Numbered from the stretch's first letter, positions 20,536 to 30,718 are shown. The stretch is 64,000 nucleotides of DNA from Rahnella aceris (GCF_011684115.1 NZ_JAADJV010000001.1:620001-684000); one strand, 5' to 3'. Program-made: numbers and translations. The notes: a model not told the origin generated them from the sequence alone.

Positions 20536-21276
20536 TTAATAAATAACTTTATGCCCGTAACTGGCAAGAATATTTTTCACTCTTTCCATGATCTCTTTGG
20601 TGGGTGGATTTACGCCATCCAGACCGTATTTCTCACCCATTGCCGTCCATTTGTGTTTGCCCAACTCATGGTATGGCAGCAGTTCGATCTTCTCGATGTT
20701 GGTCATATCTTTGGTGAACTCACCCAGCTTATGCGCGGAGTCATCATCATCAGACCAGCCCGGCACCACGACATAACGGATCCAGGTGCGCTGATTACGT
20801 TTTGCCAGATAGCGGGCAAAGTCCAGAGTGCGGTGGTTGGACACGCCCACCAGATTCTGGTGAATGTCATCATTCATCTGCTTGAGATCAAGCATGACCA
20901 GATCAGAGACATCCAATAATTCGTCGATCACCGGATCATAACGGCGGACAAAACCGTTGGTGTCCAGGCAAGTGTTGATCCCTTCTTTCTGGCAGGCGCG
21001 GAACCAGTCACGCACAAACTCTGCCTGAAGAATGGCTTCGCCACCAGAGGCTGTTACACCACCGCCGGAAGCATTCATGAAGTGACGATACGTCACGACT
21101 TCTTTCATTAAATCATCAACATTGATCTCTTTTCCGCCATGTGTATCCCAGGTATCGCGGTTGTGGCAATACATGCAACGCATCAGGCAACCCTGGAAGA
21201 AAACAATGAAACGGATACCTGGGCCGTCAACGGTGCCACAGGATTCATATGAGTGGATGCGACCTTGAACTGACAT
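20536..21276 (-). CDS. pflA: Pyruvate formate-lyase activating enzyme
   Basis: A radical-SAM enzyme that makes the glycyl radical on PflB under anaerobic conditions. The 246-residue product has the radical SAM motif C-x3-C-x2-C within [20 protein letters not shown] and the glycine-rich segment [14 protein letters not shown]. It matches E. coli PflA in length. The frame extends upstream to 21378, but the conserved N-terminus [20 protein letters not shown] places the start at ATG 21276. It lies downstream of pflB, separated by 270 bases holding a strong terminator and three further hairpins, so it probably has its own promoter as well as read-through. Confidence 0.97.
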   Translation of the reverse strand: MSVQGRIHSYESCGTVDGPGIRFIVFFQGCLMRCMYCHNRDTWDTHGGKEINVDDLMKEVVTYRHFMNASGGGVTASGGEAILQAEFVRDWFRACQKEGINTCLDTNGFVRRYDPVIDELLDVSDLVMLDLKQMNDDIHQNLVGVSNHRTLDFARYLAKRNQRTWIRYVVVPGWSDDDDSAHKLGEFTKDMTNIEKIELLPYHELGKHKWTAMGEKYGLDGVNPPTKEIMERVKNILASYGHKVIY

Positions 21277-21373
21277 TGCGGGTTGTTCTCCATAGTGACC
21301 AATAAATAGCAGTCTACATGTGCGGATGCTGGCCTGGCAGAGATAAACTGGAAACCACAGGTTTATGATACCA

Positions 21374-21396
21374 GACAATCAATAAGGTTGATTGTC
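21374..21396. repeat. Perfect inverted repeat 1 in the pflB-pflA gap
   Basis: GACAATCAA and TTGATTGTC, 9 bp each with a 5-base loop. It lies about 100 bases before the pflA start. It could be an RNA hairpin or an operator. Confidence 0.75.
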
Positions 21397-21413
21397 AGCA
21401 ATGGCGGTACTGC

Positions 21414-21450
21414 TTTGCCAGAAGTCCACAACGTATAGCGCTCTGGCAAA
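21414..21450. repeat. Perfect inverted repeat 2 in the pflB-pflA gap
   Basis: TTTGCCAGA (21414-21422) and TCTGGCAAA (21442-21450), 9 bp arms around a 19-base centre. No T-run follows, so it is not a simple terminator. Confidence 0.75.
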
Positions 21451-21454
21451 ACAG

Positions 21455-21471
21455 ACTGTCGTACAGACAGT
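21455..21471. repeat. Perfect inverted repeat 3 in the pflB-pflA gap
   Basis: ACTGTC and GACAGT, 6-bp arms around GTACA, four bases beyond repeat 2 and before the pflB terminator. The size would suit a dimeric protein site or a small RNA hairpin. Confidence 0.65.
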
Positions 21472-21492
21472 GCGGGCAGGGAGGGATGAAAC

Positions 21493-21517
21493 AAAGGCTC
21501 CACGTTGTGGAGCCTTT
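21493..21517 (-). terminator. Intrinsic terminator after pflB
   Basis: A perfect 11-bp stem AAAGGCTCCAC/GTGGAGCCTTT with a 3-base loop, about 30 bases past the pflB stop. On the minus strand the stem ends in TTTG followed by TTTC, a moderate U-tract, so some read-through into pflA is likely. Confidence 0.8.
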
Positions 21518-21546
21518 TTATCAGACCAGATTACAAGGTTGAATTA

Positions 21547-23829
21547 TTACAGGGACTTAGTGAAAGTACGGGTAATAACGTCTTGTTGCTGTTCTTTAGT
21601 CAGTGAGTTGAAACGCACTGCGTAGCCAGAAACACGAATGGTCAGCTGAGGATAGTTTTCAGGATGTTCCATCGCATCTAACAGCATTTCACGGTTCATG
21701 ACGTTCACGTTCAGGTGTTGACCACCTTCGATGGACGCTTCGTGGTGGAAGTAACCATCCATCAGACCCGCAAGGTTGGCTTTACGCACATCATCGTCTT
21801 TACCCAGCGCATTTGGCACGATAGAGAAGGTATAAGAAATACCATCTTTCGCGTAAGCAAACGGCAGTTTAGCAACGGAGGTCAGAGAGGCAACCGCACC
21901 TTTCTGGTCACGACCGTGCATTGGGTTAGCACCCGGCCCAAACGGAGCACCAGCACGACGACCATCTGGAGTGTTACCTGTTTTCTTACCATAAACCACG
22001 TTAGAGGTGATGGTCAGAACAGACTGAGTTGCTACAGCGCCACGGTAGGTACGCAGTTTCTGAATTTTCTTCATGAAACGTTCTACCAGGTCACAAGCGA
22101 TGTCATCTACGCGAGAATCGTTGTTACCGAACTGTGGATACTCACCTTCAATTTTGAAGTCTACAGCCAGGCCGTCTTCGTCACGGATGGTGCTAACTTT
22201 TGCATATTTGATAGCAGACAGGGAGTCAGCAGCAACAGACAATCCTGCGATACCACATGCCATGGTGCGATAAACATCGCGGTCATGCAGAGCCATCAGC
22301 GATGCTTCGTAGCTGTATTTGTCATGCATGTAGTGAATGATGTTCAGCGCAGTCACGTACTGTTTAGCCAACCAGTCCATGAAGTGATCCATGCGATCCA
22401 TGACTTTATCAAAGGTCAGCACTTCATCCATCATTGGTGCTTCTTTAGGACCAACCTGGATTTTCATTTTTTCATCAACGCCGCCGTTGATTGCGTACAA
22501 CATGGTTTTCGCCAGGTTTGCACGAGCGCCGAAGAACTGCATTTGTTTACCCACAACCATTGGGCTCACACAACAAGCGATAGCATAGTCATCGTTGTTG
22601 AAATCAGGACGCATCAGATCATCGTTCTCATACTGTACAGATGAGGTATCGATAGACACTTTCGCTGCGTACTTTTTGAAGTTCATTGGCAGCTTTTCTG
22701 ACCACAGAATGGTCATATTTGGCTCTGGTGAAGGTCCCATGGTGTACAGGGTATTCAGGAAGCGGAAGCTGTTTTTGGTAACCAGAGTACGACCATCAAC
22801 ACCCATACCTGCCAGGGATTCTGTCGCCCAGATTGGGTCACCGGAGAACAATTCATCATATTCAGGGGTACGCAGGAAACGCACCATACGCAGTTTCATA
22901 ACCAGGTGGTCAATCAGTTCCTGAGCTTGTTCTTCGTTCAGTTTGCCTGCTTTGATATCACGTTCGATGTACACGTCAAGGAAAGTAGAGACGCGGCCAA
23001 AGGACATCGCAGCACCGTTCTGAGATTTAACGGCAGCCAGGTAACCGAAGTAAGTCCACTGAACAGCTTCTTGTGCAGTTGTTGCAGGACCAGAGATATC
23101 GCAGCCATATTTAGCAGCCATTTCTTTAATCTGACCCAGAGCACGGTGTTGTTCTGAGATTTCTTCACGCAACTGGATGGTCATTTCCAGGTTTACGCCA
23201 TTTTCCAGGTCGTCTTGCAGAGACTGGAATTGTGCGTATTTGTCGGCCATCAGGAAGTCGATACCATACAGCGCGACGCGACGGTAGTCACCGATGATAC
23301 GGCCACGACCATAGGCATCTGGCAGACCGGTCAGCACACCAGATTTGCGGCAGTTCAGGATGTCTTTAGTGTAAACATCGAAAACACCCTGGTTGTGGGT
23401 TTTGCGGTAATCAGTGAAGACTTTTTTCAGTGCCGGATCCAGTTCACGACCGTAAACTTTACATGAACCTTCCACCATTTTGATGCCGCCGAAAGGGATC
23501 AGGGCACGTTTCAATGGCGCGTCAGTTTGCAGACCAACGATGGTTTCCAATGATTTGTTGATGTAGCCGGCATCGTGAGAGGTGATGGTAGAGGCAACGT
23601 CGGTATCGAAATCTACTGGAGCCTTAGTACGGTTCTCCAGTTTGATACCATCCATTACTTTATCCCACAGGGTGGTTGTCGCTTGGGTAGCGCCAGCCAG
23701 GAAGGACTCATCACCTTCATACGGTGTGTAGTTCTTCTGAATGAAGTCACGGACGTTTACGCCATTCTGCCATTCACCAGCACTAAAACCCTGCCATGCG
23801 TTGGTCAATTTTTCATTGAGCTTGGACAT
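21547..23829 (-). CDS. pflB: Formate C-acetyltransferase (pyruvate formate-lyase)
   Basis: A glycyl-radical enzyme that splits pyruvate with CoA into acetyl-CoA and formate during anaerobic growth. The 760-residue product is the same length as in E. coli. The active-site cysteine pair lies in [12 protein letters not shown] (about 418-419) and the glycyl-radical site in [17 protein letters not shown] (Gly at about 734). The ATG at 23829 follows a GGTAGGTG sequence. It is the middle gene of focA-pflB-pflA, 75 bases after focA. Codon use looks strongly biased to favoured codons, as expected for one of the most abundant anaerobic proteins. Confidence 0.99.
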   Translation of the reverse strand: MSKLNEKLTNAWQGFSAGEWQNGVNVRDFIQKNYTPYEGDESFLAGATQATTTLWDKVMDGIKLENRTKAPVDFDTDVASTITSHDAGYINKSLETIVGLQTDAPLKRALIPFGGIKMVEGSCKVYGRELDPALKKVFTDYRKTHNQGVFDVYTKDILNCRKSGVLTGLPDAYGRGRIIGDYRRVALYGIDFLMADKYAQFQSLQDDLENGVNLEMTIQLREEISEQHRALGQIKEMAAKYGCDISGPATTAQEAVQWTYFGYLAAVKSQNGAAMSFGRVSTFLDVYIERDIKAGKLNEEQAQELIDHLVMKLRMVRFLRTPEYDELFSGDPIWATESLAGMGVDGRTLVTKNSFRFLNTLYTMGPSPEPNMTILWSEKLPMNFKKYAAKVSIDTSSVQYENDDLMRPDFNNDDYAIACCVSPMVVGKQMQFFGARANLAKTMLYAINGGVDEKMKIQVGPKEAPMMDEVLTFDKVMDRMDHFMDWLAKQYVTALNIIHYMHDKYSYEASLMALHDRDVYRTMACGIAGLSVAADSLSAIKYAKVSTIRDEDGLAVDFKIEGEYPQFGNNDSRVDDIACDLVERFMKKIQKLRTYRGAVATQSVLTITSNVVYGKKTGNTPDGRRAGAPFGPGANPMHGRDQKGAVASLTSVAKLPFAYAKDGISYTFSIVPNALGKDDDVRKANLAGLMDGYFHHEASIEGGQHLNVNVMNREMLLDAMEHPENYPQLTIRVSGYAVRFNSLTKEQQQDVITRTFTKSL

Positions 23830-23904
23830 TTTGCACCTACCTTCTAATTTGGATTTCTTTAAAAATCACGTGTAAAACTGTCGTAACAAGACTGCCACAT
23901 TGTT

Positions 23905-24762
23905 TCAGTGGTGTTTCTCATCGCGAAGATATATGACCCAGTACGTTAACCCTACCAGCAAACCACCCCCAATGATGTTACCGATGGTCACAGGGATGAG
24001 ATTGTCTATGATAAAGTTAGGGATATTCAGCTCTGCGAATTGTGCCGGTGTTGCCCCGACAGCCTGCCAGAATTCTGGTGTCGCAAAATTTTTCACTACG
24101 ATGCCTAAAGGGATCATGAACATGTTAGCAATGCTGTGTTCAAAGCCGCTGGCGACAAACATGCCGACCGGTAAAATCATAGCGAACATTTTATCCATCA
24201 GACTGCGGCCGGAGTAACTCATCCATACCGCCAGGCAAACCATCAGGTTTGCGAGGATCCCCAGACATACGGCTTCGATAAATGTGTGATGCATTTTATG
24301 ATCAGCAGTTTGCAGAACGTTCAGTCCCCACAAACCGTTATCAACCATGTATTCACCGGAGAACCAAATCAGAGCCACAAAGAATAAGCAGCCGACCAGG
24401 TTACCAATATAGACATTGACCCAGTTGCACGCCAATTGCCCCCAGGTGATTCGACCGCTGGCTTTCGCAATGACGATAAGTACAGTGGACGTGAACAGGT
24501 CCGCACCACATACGACAACCAGCATAAGACCCAGAGAGAAGCAGATGCCCCCAACCAGTTTTGCAAGGCCATAAGGGACGGTACCGGTGCCTGTAGTGGC
24601 GGTGATATAAAAAGCAAAAGCAATAGAAATAAAGACGCCAGCAGTAATGGCTAAAAAGAATGTTTTTAACGGCTGTTTGGTGGCTTTATAAACGCCAGCA
24701 TCTTCAGCAATTTTCGCTGTCGCGGCGGGTAAAATGAGATCGAAGGGGTTGTCAGCTTTCAC
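23905..24762 (-). CDS. focA: Formate channel FocA
   Basis: A pentameric inner-membrane channel of the FNT family that exports and re-imports formate. The 285-residue product, as in E. coli, has six predicted membrane segments with characteristic FNT stretches such as GGICFSLGLMLVVVCGADLFTS and AGFEHSIANMFMIPLGI-like sequence (here SGFEHSIANMFMIPLGIV). The N-terminus MKADNPFDLILPAATAKIAEDAG is the flexible gating helix that interacts with PflB. It is the first gene of the focA-pfl operon, behind an FNR-type promoter. Confidence 0.98.
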   Translation of the reverse strand: MKADNPFDLILPAATAKIAEDAGVYKATKQPLKTFFLAITAGVFISIAFAFYITATTGTGTVPYGLAKLVGGICFSLGLMLVVVCGADLFTSTVLIVIAKASGRITWGQLACNWVNVYIGNLVGCLFFVALIWFSGEYMVDNGLWGLNVLQTADHKMHHTFIEAVCLGILANLMVCLAVWMSYSGRSLMDKMFAMILPVGMFVASGFEHSIANMFMIPLGIVVKNFATPEFWQAVGATPAQFAELNIPNFIIDNLIPVTIGNIIGGGLLVGLTYWVIYLRDEKHH

Positions 24763-24801
24763 ATTAACTCTCTTATTCAGGGCTATGCACTGCGCAACGA
24801 G

Positions 24802-24843
24802 ATACTAGCAAAGCAGTATAACGTAAAAATTGACGTGGATCAT
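24802..24843 (-). promoter_or_regulatory. FNR-type promoter of focA-pflB
   Basis: TTGAC-GTGG-ATCAT (24830-24843) matches the FNR consensus at 8 of 10 positions. On the minus strand a TAGTAT (24807-24802) lies where a class II FNR promoter would have its -10; a start near 24795 puts the FNR centre at about -41.5. The layout and the -10 sequence equal those of the promoter before the ynf/dms cluster. FNR control of focA-pfl is established in E. coli; binding here is inferred. Confidence 0.7.
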
Positions 24844-24895
24844 ATGAGGGGGTTTTTGGTGGTTTTTAATGGACTGCCAAAGGGGTGGTTTTATG

Positions 24896-25050
24896 GGTAA
24901 TTAATTGAAAATAAACGAATAAAAAGATTTTAATTTTTGCAAATAAAGTTGAGAAAGCAAGCGTTTATTTTCAGATTTCAGTTAATACAAAGGATTCAGT
25001 GTTAATAAATATCGTTATTTTGATTTTATAAATTTCACTTTCAATTAACT
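24896..25050. promoter_or_regulatory. A/T-rich upstream region of focA with ArcA-like boxes
   Basis: The 498-base gap between focA and ycaO (24763-25260) has no gene. It contains several sequences close to the ArcA core WGTTAATTAW: GGTAATTAAT (24896), AGTTAATACA (24980), TGTTAATAAA (25000) and, on the minus strand, AGTTAATTGA (25050-25041). In E. coli, ArcA-P and IHF act far upstream of pfl, so an activator array is plausible. Because the region is A/T-rich, some matches may be chance. Confidence 0.5.
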
Positions 25051-25209
25051 TATAAAATAATTGCTATATTTTTCTCGCAAAAATGACAAGCGGGTATTAT
25101 TTCGCGCGGAATTACACGTCATTTTGATGGTCGAGTCAAACTTTTGCGGACAAATACAGCAGCAGAAGCTTAGGATTTATAGTGAACTGATAGCGAATTT
25201 ATAAACAAA

Positions 25210-25237
25210 AAAACCGACAGGAAATCCCGTCGGTTTT
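25210..25237 (-). terminator. Intrinsic terminator after ycaO
   Basis: AAAACCGAC (25210-25218) pairs with GTCGGTTTT (25229-25237), loop of 10. Read on the minus strand the stem ends in a seven-T run, just past the ycaO stop. Confidence 0.9.
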
Positions 25238-25260
25238 AATCGCTTCAAAGTGTCAGTGAA

Positions 25261-27024
25261 TCAGGCTTTCGACCAGTGACGACGTTTGGCGACTTGCAGC
25301 TTTTCGTATGCACCAAGCAGCGCCTGATGGGCTGGCAAGGCCTTCAGCTCAGGGTCGACTGCAAACAGACTGTGGAAACGGACTTCTCCACTGATGGCCG
25401 CCGAAGCATCCTCAACTGCTTTCTGACCATACATTTTCACGAAAGCGTTGTAGTACTGGGCTGGCTCGCGATCTTCTTCCAGAGACAACTGGAGCAGGGT
25501 TTGCAGGCAGCGGTAATAGTTGTTGCGCTCATCGCTGTACACCGAGGAATTGAACTCATGCGCCCATTCAGCCCAGGTCAGCGCCTGATCCAAATCACCA
25601 CCGGCAAGAGCCAGCATAGATTTCAGCTCACCGACACGCAGCGTGTACCAGCCGTTGTCTTTGCCGCTGGCGATCCCCAGCAGTTCGCGAACGCGGGTAA
25701 AGTCATCCAGACCTTCATCGTCGAGTTGAGTGATCATCTCAAGATAGGTTTCTTTTGGCAGATCGCTGCCCGGCAACGCCAGCAGTTGATCACGCAAATG
25801 CGCGCCCATGCTGTTATTCGCCAGCAATAAATCTTCGGCAGGATAAATGTCAGACATGCCCGGAACGATAATGCGGCAGGCGTATACATCCAGATGTTCG
25901 TAATCGGCGATATACACTTCAGCATCTTCTTTATCAAAGATAGCCATCAGTGTCGCAAATTCTTCTTCAGTGGTACCGCTGAAACTCCAGTCTGCAAACG
26001 GATAGTCTGCGTCTTGTTTGAACATATCCCATGAAATCAGACCGCTTGAGTCGATGAAATGGGTTTCAAGGTTAGCGTGTTCAGCCACTTCTTCGTCGTC
26101 AAAAGTAGGCGCCGTGAAGACATCCAGGTCTTTCAGACTGCGGCCTTGCAACAGTTCCGTCACGGTACGTTCCAGTGCGACGCCAAAATCAGGGTGTGCA
26201 CCAAAGGACGCGAAACAGGTCCCGTTCGCCGGGTTGAACAGAACCACGCAAATGACCGGATAATTGCCGCCCAGCGAGGCGTCATAAGAAAGAATAGGGA
26301 AACCTTCTTCTTCCAGTTTGGCAATGGCTTCAACCACTCCAGGATAGCGTGCCAGAACCTCAACAGGGATTTCAGGCAGGCTGATGGATTCTGCAATGAT
26401 GCGGTTTTTGACATAACGCTCGAAGACTTCTGACAGCCCCTGAACCCGCGCTTCATTGGCGGTGTTACCCGCGGACATCCCGTTGGAAACGTACAGGTTG
26501 CCGATGATGTTCATCGGAATATAGACGGTTTGCAGATCGGACTGACGGGTAAATGGCAGAGCGCAGATACCACGATCAGGATTGCCTGATTGCAGGTCGA
26601 TCAGATCACGGGCAACCAGTTCTTTATCGGCATCATAAAATGCGTGCAGGCGCTCATCCAGGATCCCGGCGGGCAGACTGTCGTCTTCCGGAAGCGGGAA
26701 CCACTTCTCATTCGGATAATGAACGAAATCGCCATTAGCGATTTCTTTGCCCAGATAGAAATCAGCGAAGAAATAGTTAGTCGACAGGCGCTCAAAATAT
26801 TCACCCAAAGCAGAAGCCAGTGCGGCTTTTTTGCTGGCGCCTTTACCGTTGGTGAAGCACAGCGGGCAGTCGCGATCGCGAATGTGCACTGACCAGACGT
26901 GGGGAACCGGATTCAGCCACGAAGCTTCTTCGATATTAAAGCCGAGATCGGTGAGTTTTTGTTGGAAGCGGGAAATGGAGTCTTCCAGCGCCGCGTCTTT
27001 ACCAGGAATAAAAGTTTGGGTCAT
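25261..27024 (-). CDS. ycaO: YcaO, ATP-binding protein linked to RimO-dependent ribosomal S12 methylthiolation
   Basis: The founding member of the YcaO superfamily, whose members use ATP to activate peptide backbone amides. The E. coli protein has been linked to beta-methylthiolation of ribosomal protein S12 through RimO; its exact reaction is not settled. The 587-residue product (E. coli 586) has the YcaO ATP-binding fold in roughly residues 50-400, for example GKGASKKAALASALGEYFERLS and NEARVQGLSEVFERYVKNRII. A C-terminal helical TPR-like region (WYTLRVGELKSMLALAGGD onward) follows. The frame is open to 27087, but the conserved MTQTFIPGKDAALEDSI places the start at 27024. It is separate from focA-pfl, with its own terminator. 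ycaP, its E. coli neighbour, is absent. Confidence 0.95.
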   Translation of the reverse strand: MTQTFIPGKDAALEDSISRFQQKLTDLGFNIEEASWLNPVPHVWSVHIRDRDCPLCFTNGKGASKKAALASALGEYFERLSTNYFFADFYLGKEIANGDFVHYPNEKWFPLPEDDSLPAGILDERLHAFYDADKELVARDLIDLQSGNPDRGICALPFTRQSDLQTVYIPMNIIGNLYVSNGMSAGNTANEARVQGLSEVFERYVKNRIIAESISLPEIPVEVLARYPGVVEAIAKLEEEGFPILSYDASLGGNYPVICVVLFNPANGTCFASFGAHPDFGVALERTVTELLQGRSLKDLDVFTAPTFDDEEVAEHANLETHFIDSSGLISWDMFKQDADYPFADWSFSGTTEEEFATLMAIFDKEDAEVYIADYEHLDVYACRIIVPGMSDIYPAEDLLLANNSMGAHLRDQLLALPGSDLPKETYLEMITQLDDEGLDDFTRVRELLGIASGKDNGWYTLRVGELKSMLALAGGDLDQALTWAEWAHEFNSSVYSDERNNYYRCLQTLLQLSLEEDREPAQYYNAFVKMYGQKAVEDASAAISGEVRFHSLFAVDPELKALPAHQALLGAYEKLQVAKRRHWSKA

Positions 27025-27349
27025 TGAGTTCACTTTTGAGCGTGCTAAAAACGTGCAATGATACGGGGTTTTGCACATTAGCTCCATGTATTCGTGTTAA
27101 GAATGTAATCGCTGTGTGAAGTCAAAGGCTTGAGTTTGAACACGCTGTTATACCGTGTGAAATTTGACGGTGCTTACACATATTATTCCGAAAAATCAGG
27201 GTTAAAAGGAGGAATGAACCTTGTGATCAACATCTCATCGCTGTTTATCAGGTCGTCATCAATAACCGTTGCAGACTGCTTGTCTCGGATGATAAAACCG
27301 TTAAATTAGTGACTACTATGTGACTGTCTCAGAGAAGTGGTGAGGGGAA
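27025..27349. promoter_or_regulatory. ycaO-serC divergent regulatory gap with a CRP-like site
   Basis: No gene is seen in these 325 bases. TGTGA-TCAACA-TCTCA (27222-27237) matches the CRP consensus TGTGA-N6-TCACA at 9 of 10 positions. TTGCAG (27269-27274) and GATAAA (27291-27296), 16 bases apart, could form the serC promoter, which puts the CRP-like site near -74. In E. coli, serC-aroA is activated by Lrp and repressed by cAMP-CRP, which fits. The ycaO promoter should also lie here. Confidence 0.5.
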
Positions 27350-28435
27350 ATGACTCAGGTTTATAATTTTAGTGCAGGTCCGGCAATGATCCCGGCTGAA
27401 GTATTGCGTCGTGCGGAACAGGAACTTTGTAACTGGCACGGACTGGGTACATCGGTGATGGAAATCAGTCACCGTAGTAAGGAATTTATCCAGGTTGCTG
27501 AAGAATCCGAAAAGGATATCCGTGACCTGCTCAATATTCCCTCGAACTATAAAGTGCTGTTCTGCCATGGCGGCGCCCGTGCGCAATTTGCTGCTGTGCC
27601 AATGAACCTTTTGGGTGAAAAATCCTCCGCTGATTATATTGATGGTGGCTATTGGGCACACAGCGCAGTTAAAGAAGCCCAAAAATATTGCACGCCAAAC
27701 GTGATTGATGTCACCACTACGATTGATGGTAAGCGTGGCATTCTGCCGATGAGCGAATGGAAACTGAGTGCAGATTCTGCCTACGTTCATTATTGCCCGA
27801 ATGAAACTATCGATGGTATCGCTATTGATGAAATGCCTGATTTTGGCGACAAAATCGTGGTAGCAGATTATTCATCCTGCATTCTTTCCCGCCCGATTGA
27901 CGTCAGCCGTTTTGGGGTGATTTATGCTGGCGCGCAGAAAAATATCGGTCCTGCGGGTCTGACCCTGGTTATCGTTCGTGATGATCTGCTGGGCAAAGCG
28001 CGCACTGAATTGCCTTCTATCCTCGATTATACCGTGCTGGCTGAGAACGACTCTATGTTCAATACCCCGCCGACCTTTGCATGGTATCTGTCAGGTATGG
28101 TATTCAAGTGGCTGAAAGAGCAGGGCGGTCTGCGCGAAATGGAAAAGCGCAATCGTGCAAAAGCCGAACTTTTGTATGGCGCAATCGATCGCACCGGCTT
28201 CTATCGTAACCCTGTGGTGGCGGCTAACCGTTCGTGGATGAACGTTCCTTTCCAGATGGCAGATGCCTCGCTGGATAAACTGTTCCTTGATCAGGCACAG
28301 GAAGCCGGTCTGCATGCACTAAAAGGCCACCGCGTGGCTGGCGGTATGCGCGCATCTATTTATAATGCAATGCCGATTGAAGGCGTAAAAGCCCTGACCG
28401 ACTTTATGGCGGAGTTCGAAAAACGTCACGGTTAA
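27350..28435 (+). CDS. serC: Phosphoserine/phosphohydroxythreonine aminotransferase
   Basis: A PLP enzyme that makes 3-phosphoserine for serine synthesis and 4-phosphohydroxythreonine for vitamin B6 synthesis. The 361-residue product has the N-terminal substrate segment [11 protein letters not shown], the family motif [16 protein letters not shown], and the PLP-binding lysine in [17 protein letters not shown]. The ATG at 27350 follows GAGGGG. It is the first gene of serC-aroA. A strong hairpin lies between the two genes, so aroA expression may depend on partial read-through. Confidence 0.98.
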   Translation: MTQVYNFSAGPAMIPAEVLRRAEQELCNWHGLGTSVMEISHRSKEFIQVAEESEKDIRDLLNIPSNYKVLFCHGGARAQFAAVPMNLLGEKSSADYIDGGYWAHSAVKEAQKYCTPNVIDVTTTIDGKRGILPMSEWKLSADSAYVHYCPNETIDGIAIDEMPDFGDKIVVADYSSCILSRPIDVSRFGVIYAGAQKNIGPAGLTLVIVRDDLLGKARTELPSILDYTVLAENDSMFNTPPTFAWYLSGMVFKWLKEQGGLREMEKRNRAKAELLYGAIDRTGFYRNPVVAANRSWMNVPFQMADASLDKLFLDQAQEAGLHALKGHRVAGGMRASIYNAMPIEGVKALTDFMAEFEKRHG

Positions 28436-28481
28436 GTGTGCTGGCTTTCAGGCTCGCAGAATGCTTCATTGAGAAGCCTTA

Positions 28482-28515
28482 AAAATGACCCCGGCTCAAT
28501 GTCCGGGGTCATTTT
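28482..28515 (+). terminator. serC-aroA intercistronic terminator/attenuator hairpin
   Basis: A perfect 13-bp stem, AAAATGACCCCGG (28482-28494) and CCGGGGTCATTTT (28503-28515), with an 8-base loop. It ends 24 bases before the aroA GTG start. The T-run is only four bases, so it would terminate in part and lower aroA relative to serC. Confidence 0.8.
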
Positions 28516-28539
28516 ATGAAAAGAAGAATTGGAGAAAGA

Positions 28540-29823
28540 GTGGAATCCCTGACATTACAACCCGTTGCGCTGGTTAACGGCAGCATCAATTTACCTGGCT
28601 CAAAAAGTGTTTCTAACCGCGCACTTTTACTGGCTGCTTTTGCACAGGGTACTACCCGCCTGACTAACCTGCTCGACAGCGATGATGTGCGTCATATGTT
28701 GACAGCACTCACTCAACTGGGTGTCACGCATCGTTTATCTGCATCCCGCACCGAGTGTGAAATCGATGGTCTGGGCACGGCTTTTTCCAATGCTAAAGGT
28801 CTGGAACTGTTTCTTGGGAATGCAGGAACCGCAATGCGTCCGCTGGCGGCAGCATTATGCCTGGGCGAACAGGATGTTGTACTGACCGGAGAGCCGCGCA
28901 TGAAAGAGCGCCCGATCGGGCATCTGGTTGATGCGCTTCGTCAGGGCGGTGCGCAGATTGATTATCTGGAGCAGGAAAACTATCCGCCTTTGCGCCTGCA
29001 GGGTGGATTTAGTGGCGGTGACGTCAGTGTTGATGGCAGTGTTTCCAGCCAGTTTCTGACAGCGTTATTGATGACAGCTCCGCTGGCAGATAACGATACA
29101 ACCATTCAGATTAAAGGTGATCTGGTTTCCAAACCTTATATCGATATCACGCTGAACCTGATGAAAACCTTTGGTATTGAAGTGGAAAACCACGAGTACC
29201 AGAGATTTAGCATCCAAGGACGTCAGCATTATGTGTCTCCGGGGGCATATCTGGTCGAAGGTGATGCCTCTTCAGCGTCCTACTTCCTGGCCGCTGCGGC
29301 GATCAAGGGCGGTACGGTTCGTGTGACCGGAATCGGCAAAAACAGCATGCAGGGCGATATTCGTTTTGCAGACGTGCTGGAAAAAATGGGTGCTACTATT
29401 CACTGGGCTGATGATTATATCGAATGTACCCGCGGTGAACTGAACGGCATTGACATGGACATGAACCATATTCCTGATGCAGCAATGACCATTGCTACCG
29501 CTGCCTTGTTTGCTGAAGGCCCGACAACGTTGCGTAATATTTACAACTGGCGTGTTAAAGAGACCGATCGCCTGACGGCGATGGCGACTGAGCTGCGTAA
29601 AGTCGGTGCAACAGTGGAAGAGGGCGAAGATTACATTCGTATTGATCCGCCTCAATCGCTGAAATTTGCCGAAATTGGCACCTATAATGATCACCGCATG
29701 GCGATGTGTTTCTCGCTGGTGGCGTTATCCGATACGCCGGTGACCATTCTTGATCCGAAGTGTACCGCAAAAACGTTCCCGGACTATTTTGACCGTCTGG
29801 CGGCAATCAGCACACTGGCATAG
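28540..29823 (+). CDS. aroA: 3-phosphoshikimate 1-carboxyvinyltransferase (EPSP synthase)
   Basis: Joins shikimate 3-phosphate and phosphoenolpyruvate in the common aromatic amino acid pathway. The 427-residue product, the E. coli length, has the class I signatures [36 protein letters not shown] and [18 protein letters not shown]. This motif set is that of the glyphosate-sensitive class. I start at GTG 28540 ([14 protein letters not shown]), which follows TTGGAGAAA. The in-frame ATG at 28516 lies right at the base of the preceding hairpin and adds eight unconserved residues. Confidence 0.97.
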   Translation: MESLTLQPVALVNGSINLPGSKSVSNRALLLAAFAQGTTRLTNLLDSDDVRHMLTALTQLGVTHRLSASRTECEIDGLGTAFSNAKGLELFLGNAGTAMRPLAAALCLGEQDVVLTGEPRMKERPIGHLVDALRQGGAQIDYLEQENYPPLRLQGGFSGGDVSVDGSVSSQFLTALLMTAPLADNDTTIQIKGDLVSKPYIDITLNLMKTFGIEVENHEYQRFSIQGRQHYVSPGAYLVEGDASSASYFLAAAAIKGGTVRVTGIGKNSMQGDIRFADVLEKMGATIHWADDYIECTRGELNGIDMDMNHIPDAAMTIATAALFAEGPTTLRNIYNWRVKETDRLTAMATELRKVGATVEEGEDYIRIDPPQSLKFAEIGTYNDHRMAMCFSLVALSDTPVTILDPKCTAKTFPDYFDRLAAISTLA

Positions 29824-29849
29824 TTTTTCACTTGGTTGCCCGTGTATGA

Positions 29850-29876
29850 ACGGACATCCCTGATGTCCGTTTTTTT
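29850..29876 (+). terminator. Intrinsic terminator after aroA
   Basis: ACGGACATC (29850-29858) pairs with GATGTCCGT (29862-29870), loop CCT, followed by a T-run to 29876. Confidence 0.93.
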
Positions 29877-30019
29877 GTTTTCAGGCTCAGAACCGTCCGC
29901 TTTTTAGCCAACTGAAAAATGTGGGGTAACAGTTGCAGTGAAGGCAGCGTATAATGCCGCTCCTGAATTAGTCCTGTGAGGCTAATGAAGCGGGCATACC
30001 CCACCGAAAGGAGACAAAA

Positions 30020-30718
30020 ATGACGGCTTTAGCCCCGGTAATCACCGTTGATGGGCCAAGTGGTGCAGGTAAAGGTACGTTGTGTAAAGCGTTGGCCGAA
30101 GCCTTTAACTGGCATCTGTTGGATTCCGGCGCGATTTACCGCGTTTTGGCGCTGGCGGCTTTGCATCACCAGGTTGATATTGTCTCAGAAGAGGCGCTAG
30201 TTCCGCTTGCCGCACATCTCGACGTTCGTTTTGTGGCTCAGGATGGGCAGTTGCACGTTATTTTAGAAGGTGAGGATGTTACCCATGAAATCCGCACCGA
30301 AACGGTAGGCAATACTGCGTCTCAGGCGGCGGCATTTCCCCGCGTTCGTGAAGCATTATTGCGCCGGCAGCGCGCATTCCGTGATGCACCGGGCCTGATT
30401 GCGGATGGTCGTGACATGGGGACGGTGGTTTTCCCTGATGCACCGGTGAAGATATTTCTGGATGCCAGTTCGGAAGAACGTGCAAACAGAAGAATGCTAC
30501 AGTTGCAGGAAAAAGGCTTTAGTGTTAACTTTGAACGGCTTTTAGCCGAGATCAAAGAGCGCGATGACCGTGATCGTAACAGGCCCGTCGCGCCTCTAGT
30601 GGCTGCTTCCGATGCGTTGTTGCTGGATTCAACCAGCATGTCCATCGACGAAGTCATCGAAAAAGCACTGGCTTATGCCACAGAAATTCTAGGATTGCCG
30701 CAAAAACAAACCCGGTAA
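30020..30718 (+). CDS. cmk: Cytidylate kinase
   Basis: Phosphorylates CMP and dCMP to their diphosphates in pyrimidine salvage and mRNA turnover. The 232-residue product (E. coli 227) has the P-loop [10 protein letters not shown] at residues 10-19, the [14 protein letters not shown] substrate region and the C-terminal [14 protein letters not shown] lid segment. The ATG at 30020 follows AAAGGAGAC. The gene lies 156 bases upstream of rpsA, as in E. coli, where some rpsA transcription starts inside cmk. Confidence 0.97.
   Translation: MTALAPVITVDGPSGAGKGTLCKALAEAFNWHLLDSGAIYRVLALAALHHQVDIVSEEALVPLAAHLDVRFVAQDGQLHVILEGEDVTHEIRTETVGNTASQAAAFPRVREALLRRQRAFRDAPGLIADGRDMGTVVFPDAPVKIFLDASSEERANRRMLQLQEKGFSVNFERLLAEIKERDDRDRNRPVAPLVAASDALLLDSTSMSIDEVIEKALAYATEILGLPQKQTR

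Noticed and set aside
21715..22644. Plus-strand 309-codon open frame opposite pflB
   Set aside because: Antisense to a highly biased gene, where stop codons are rare on the other strand. No family features.
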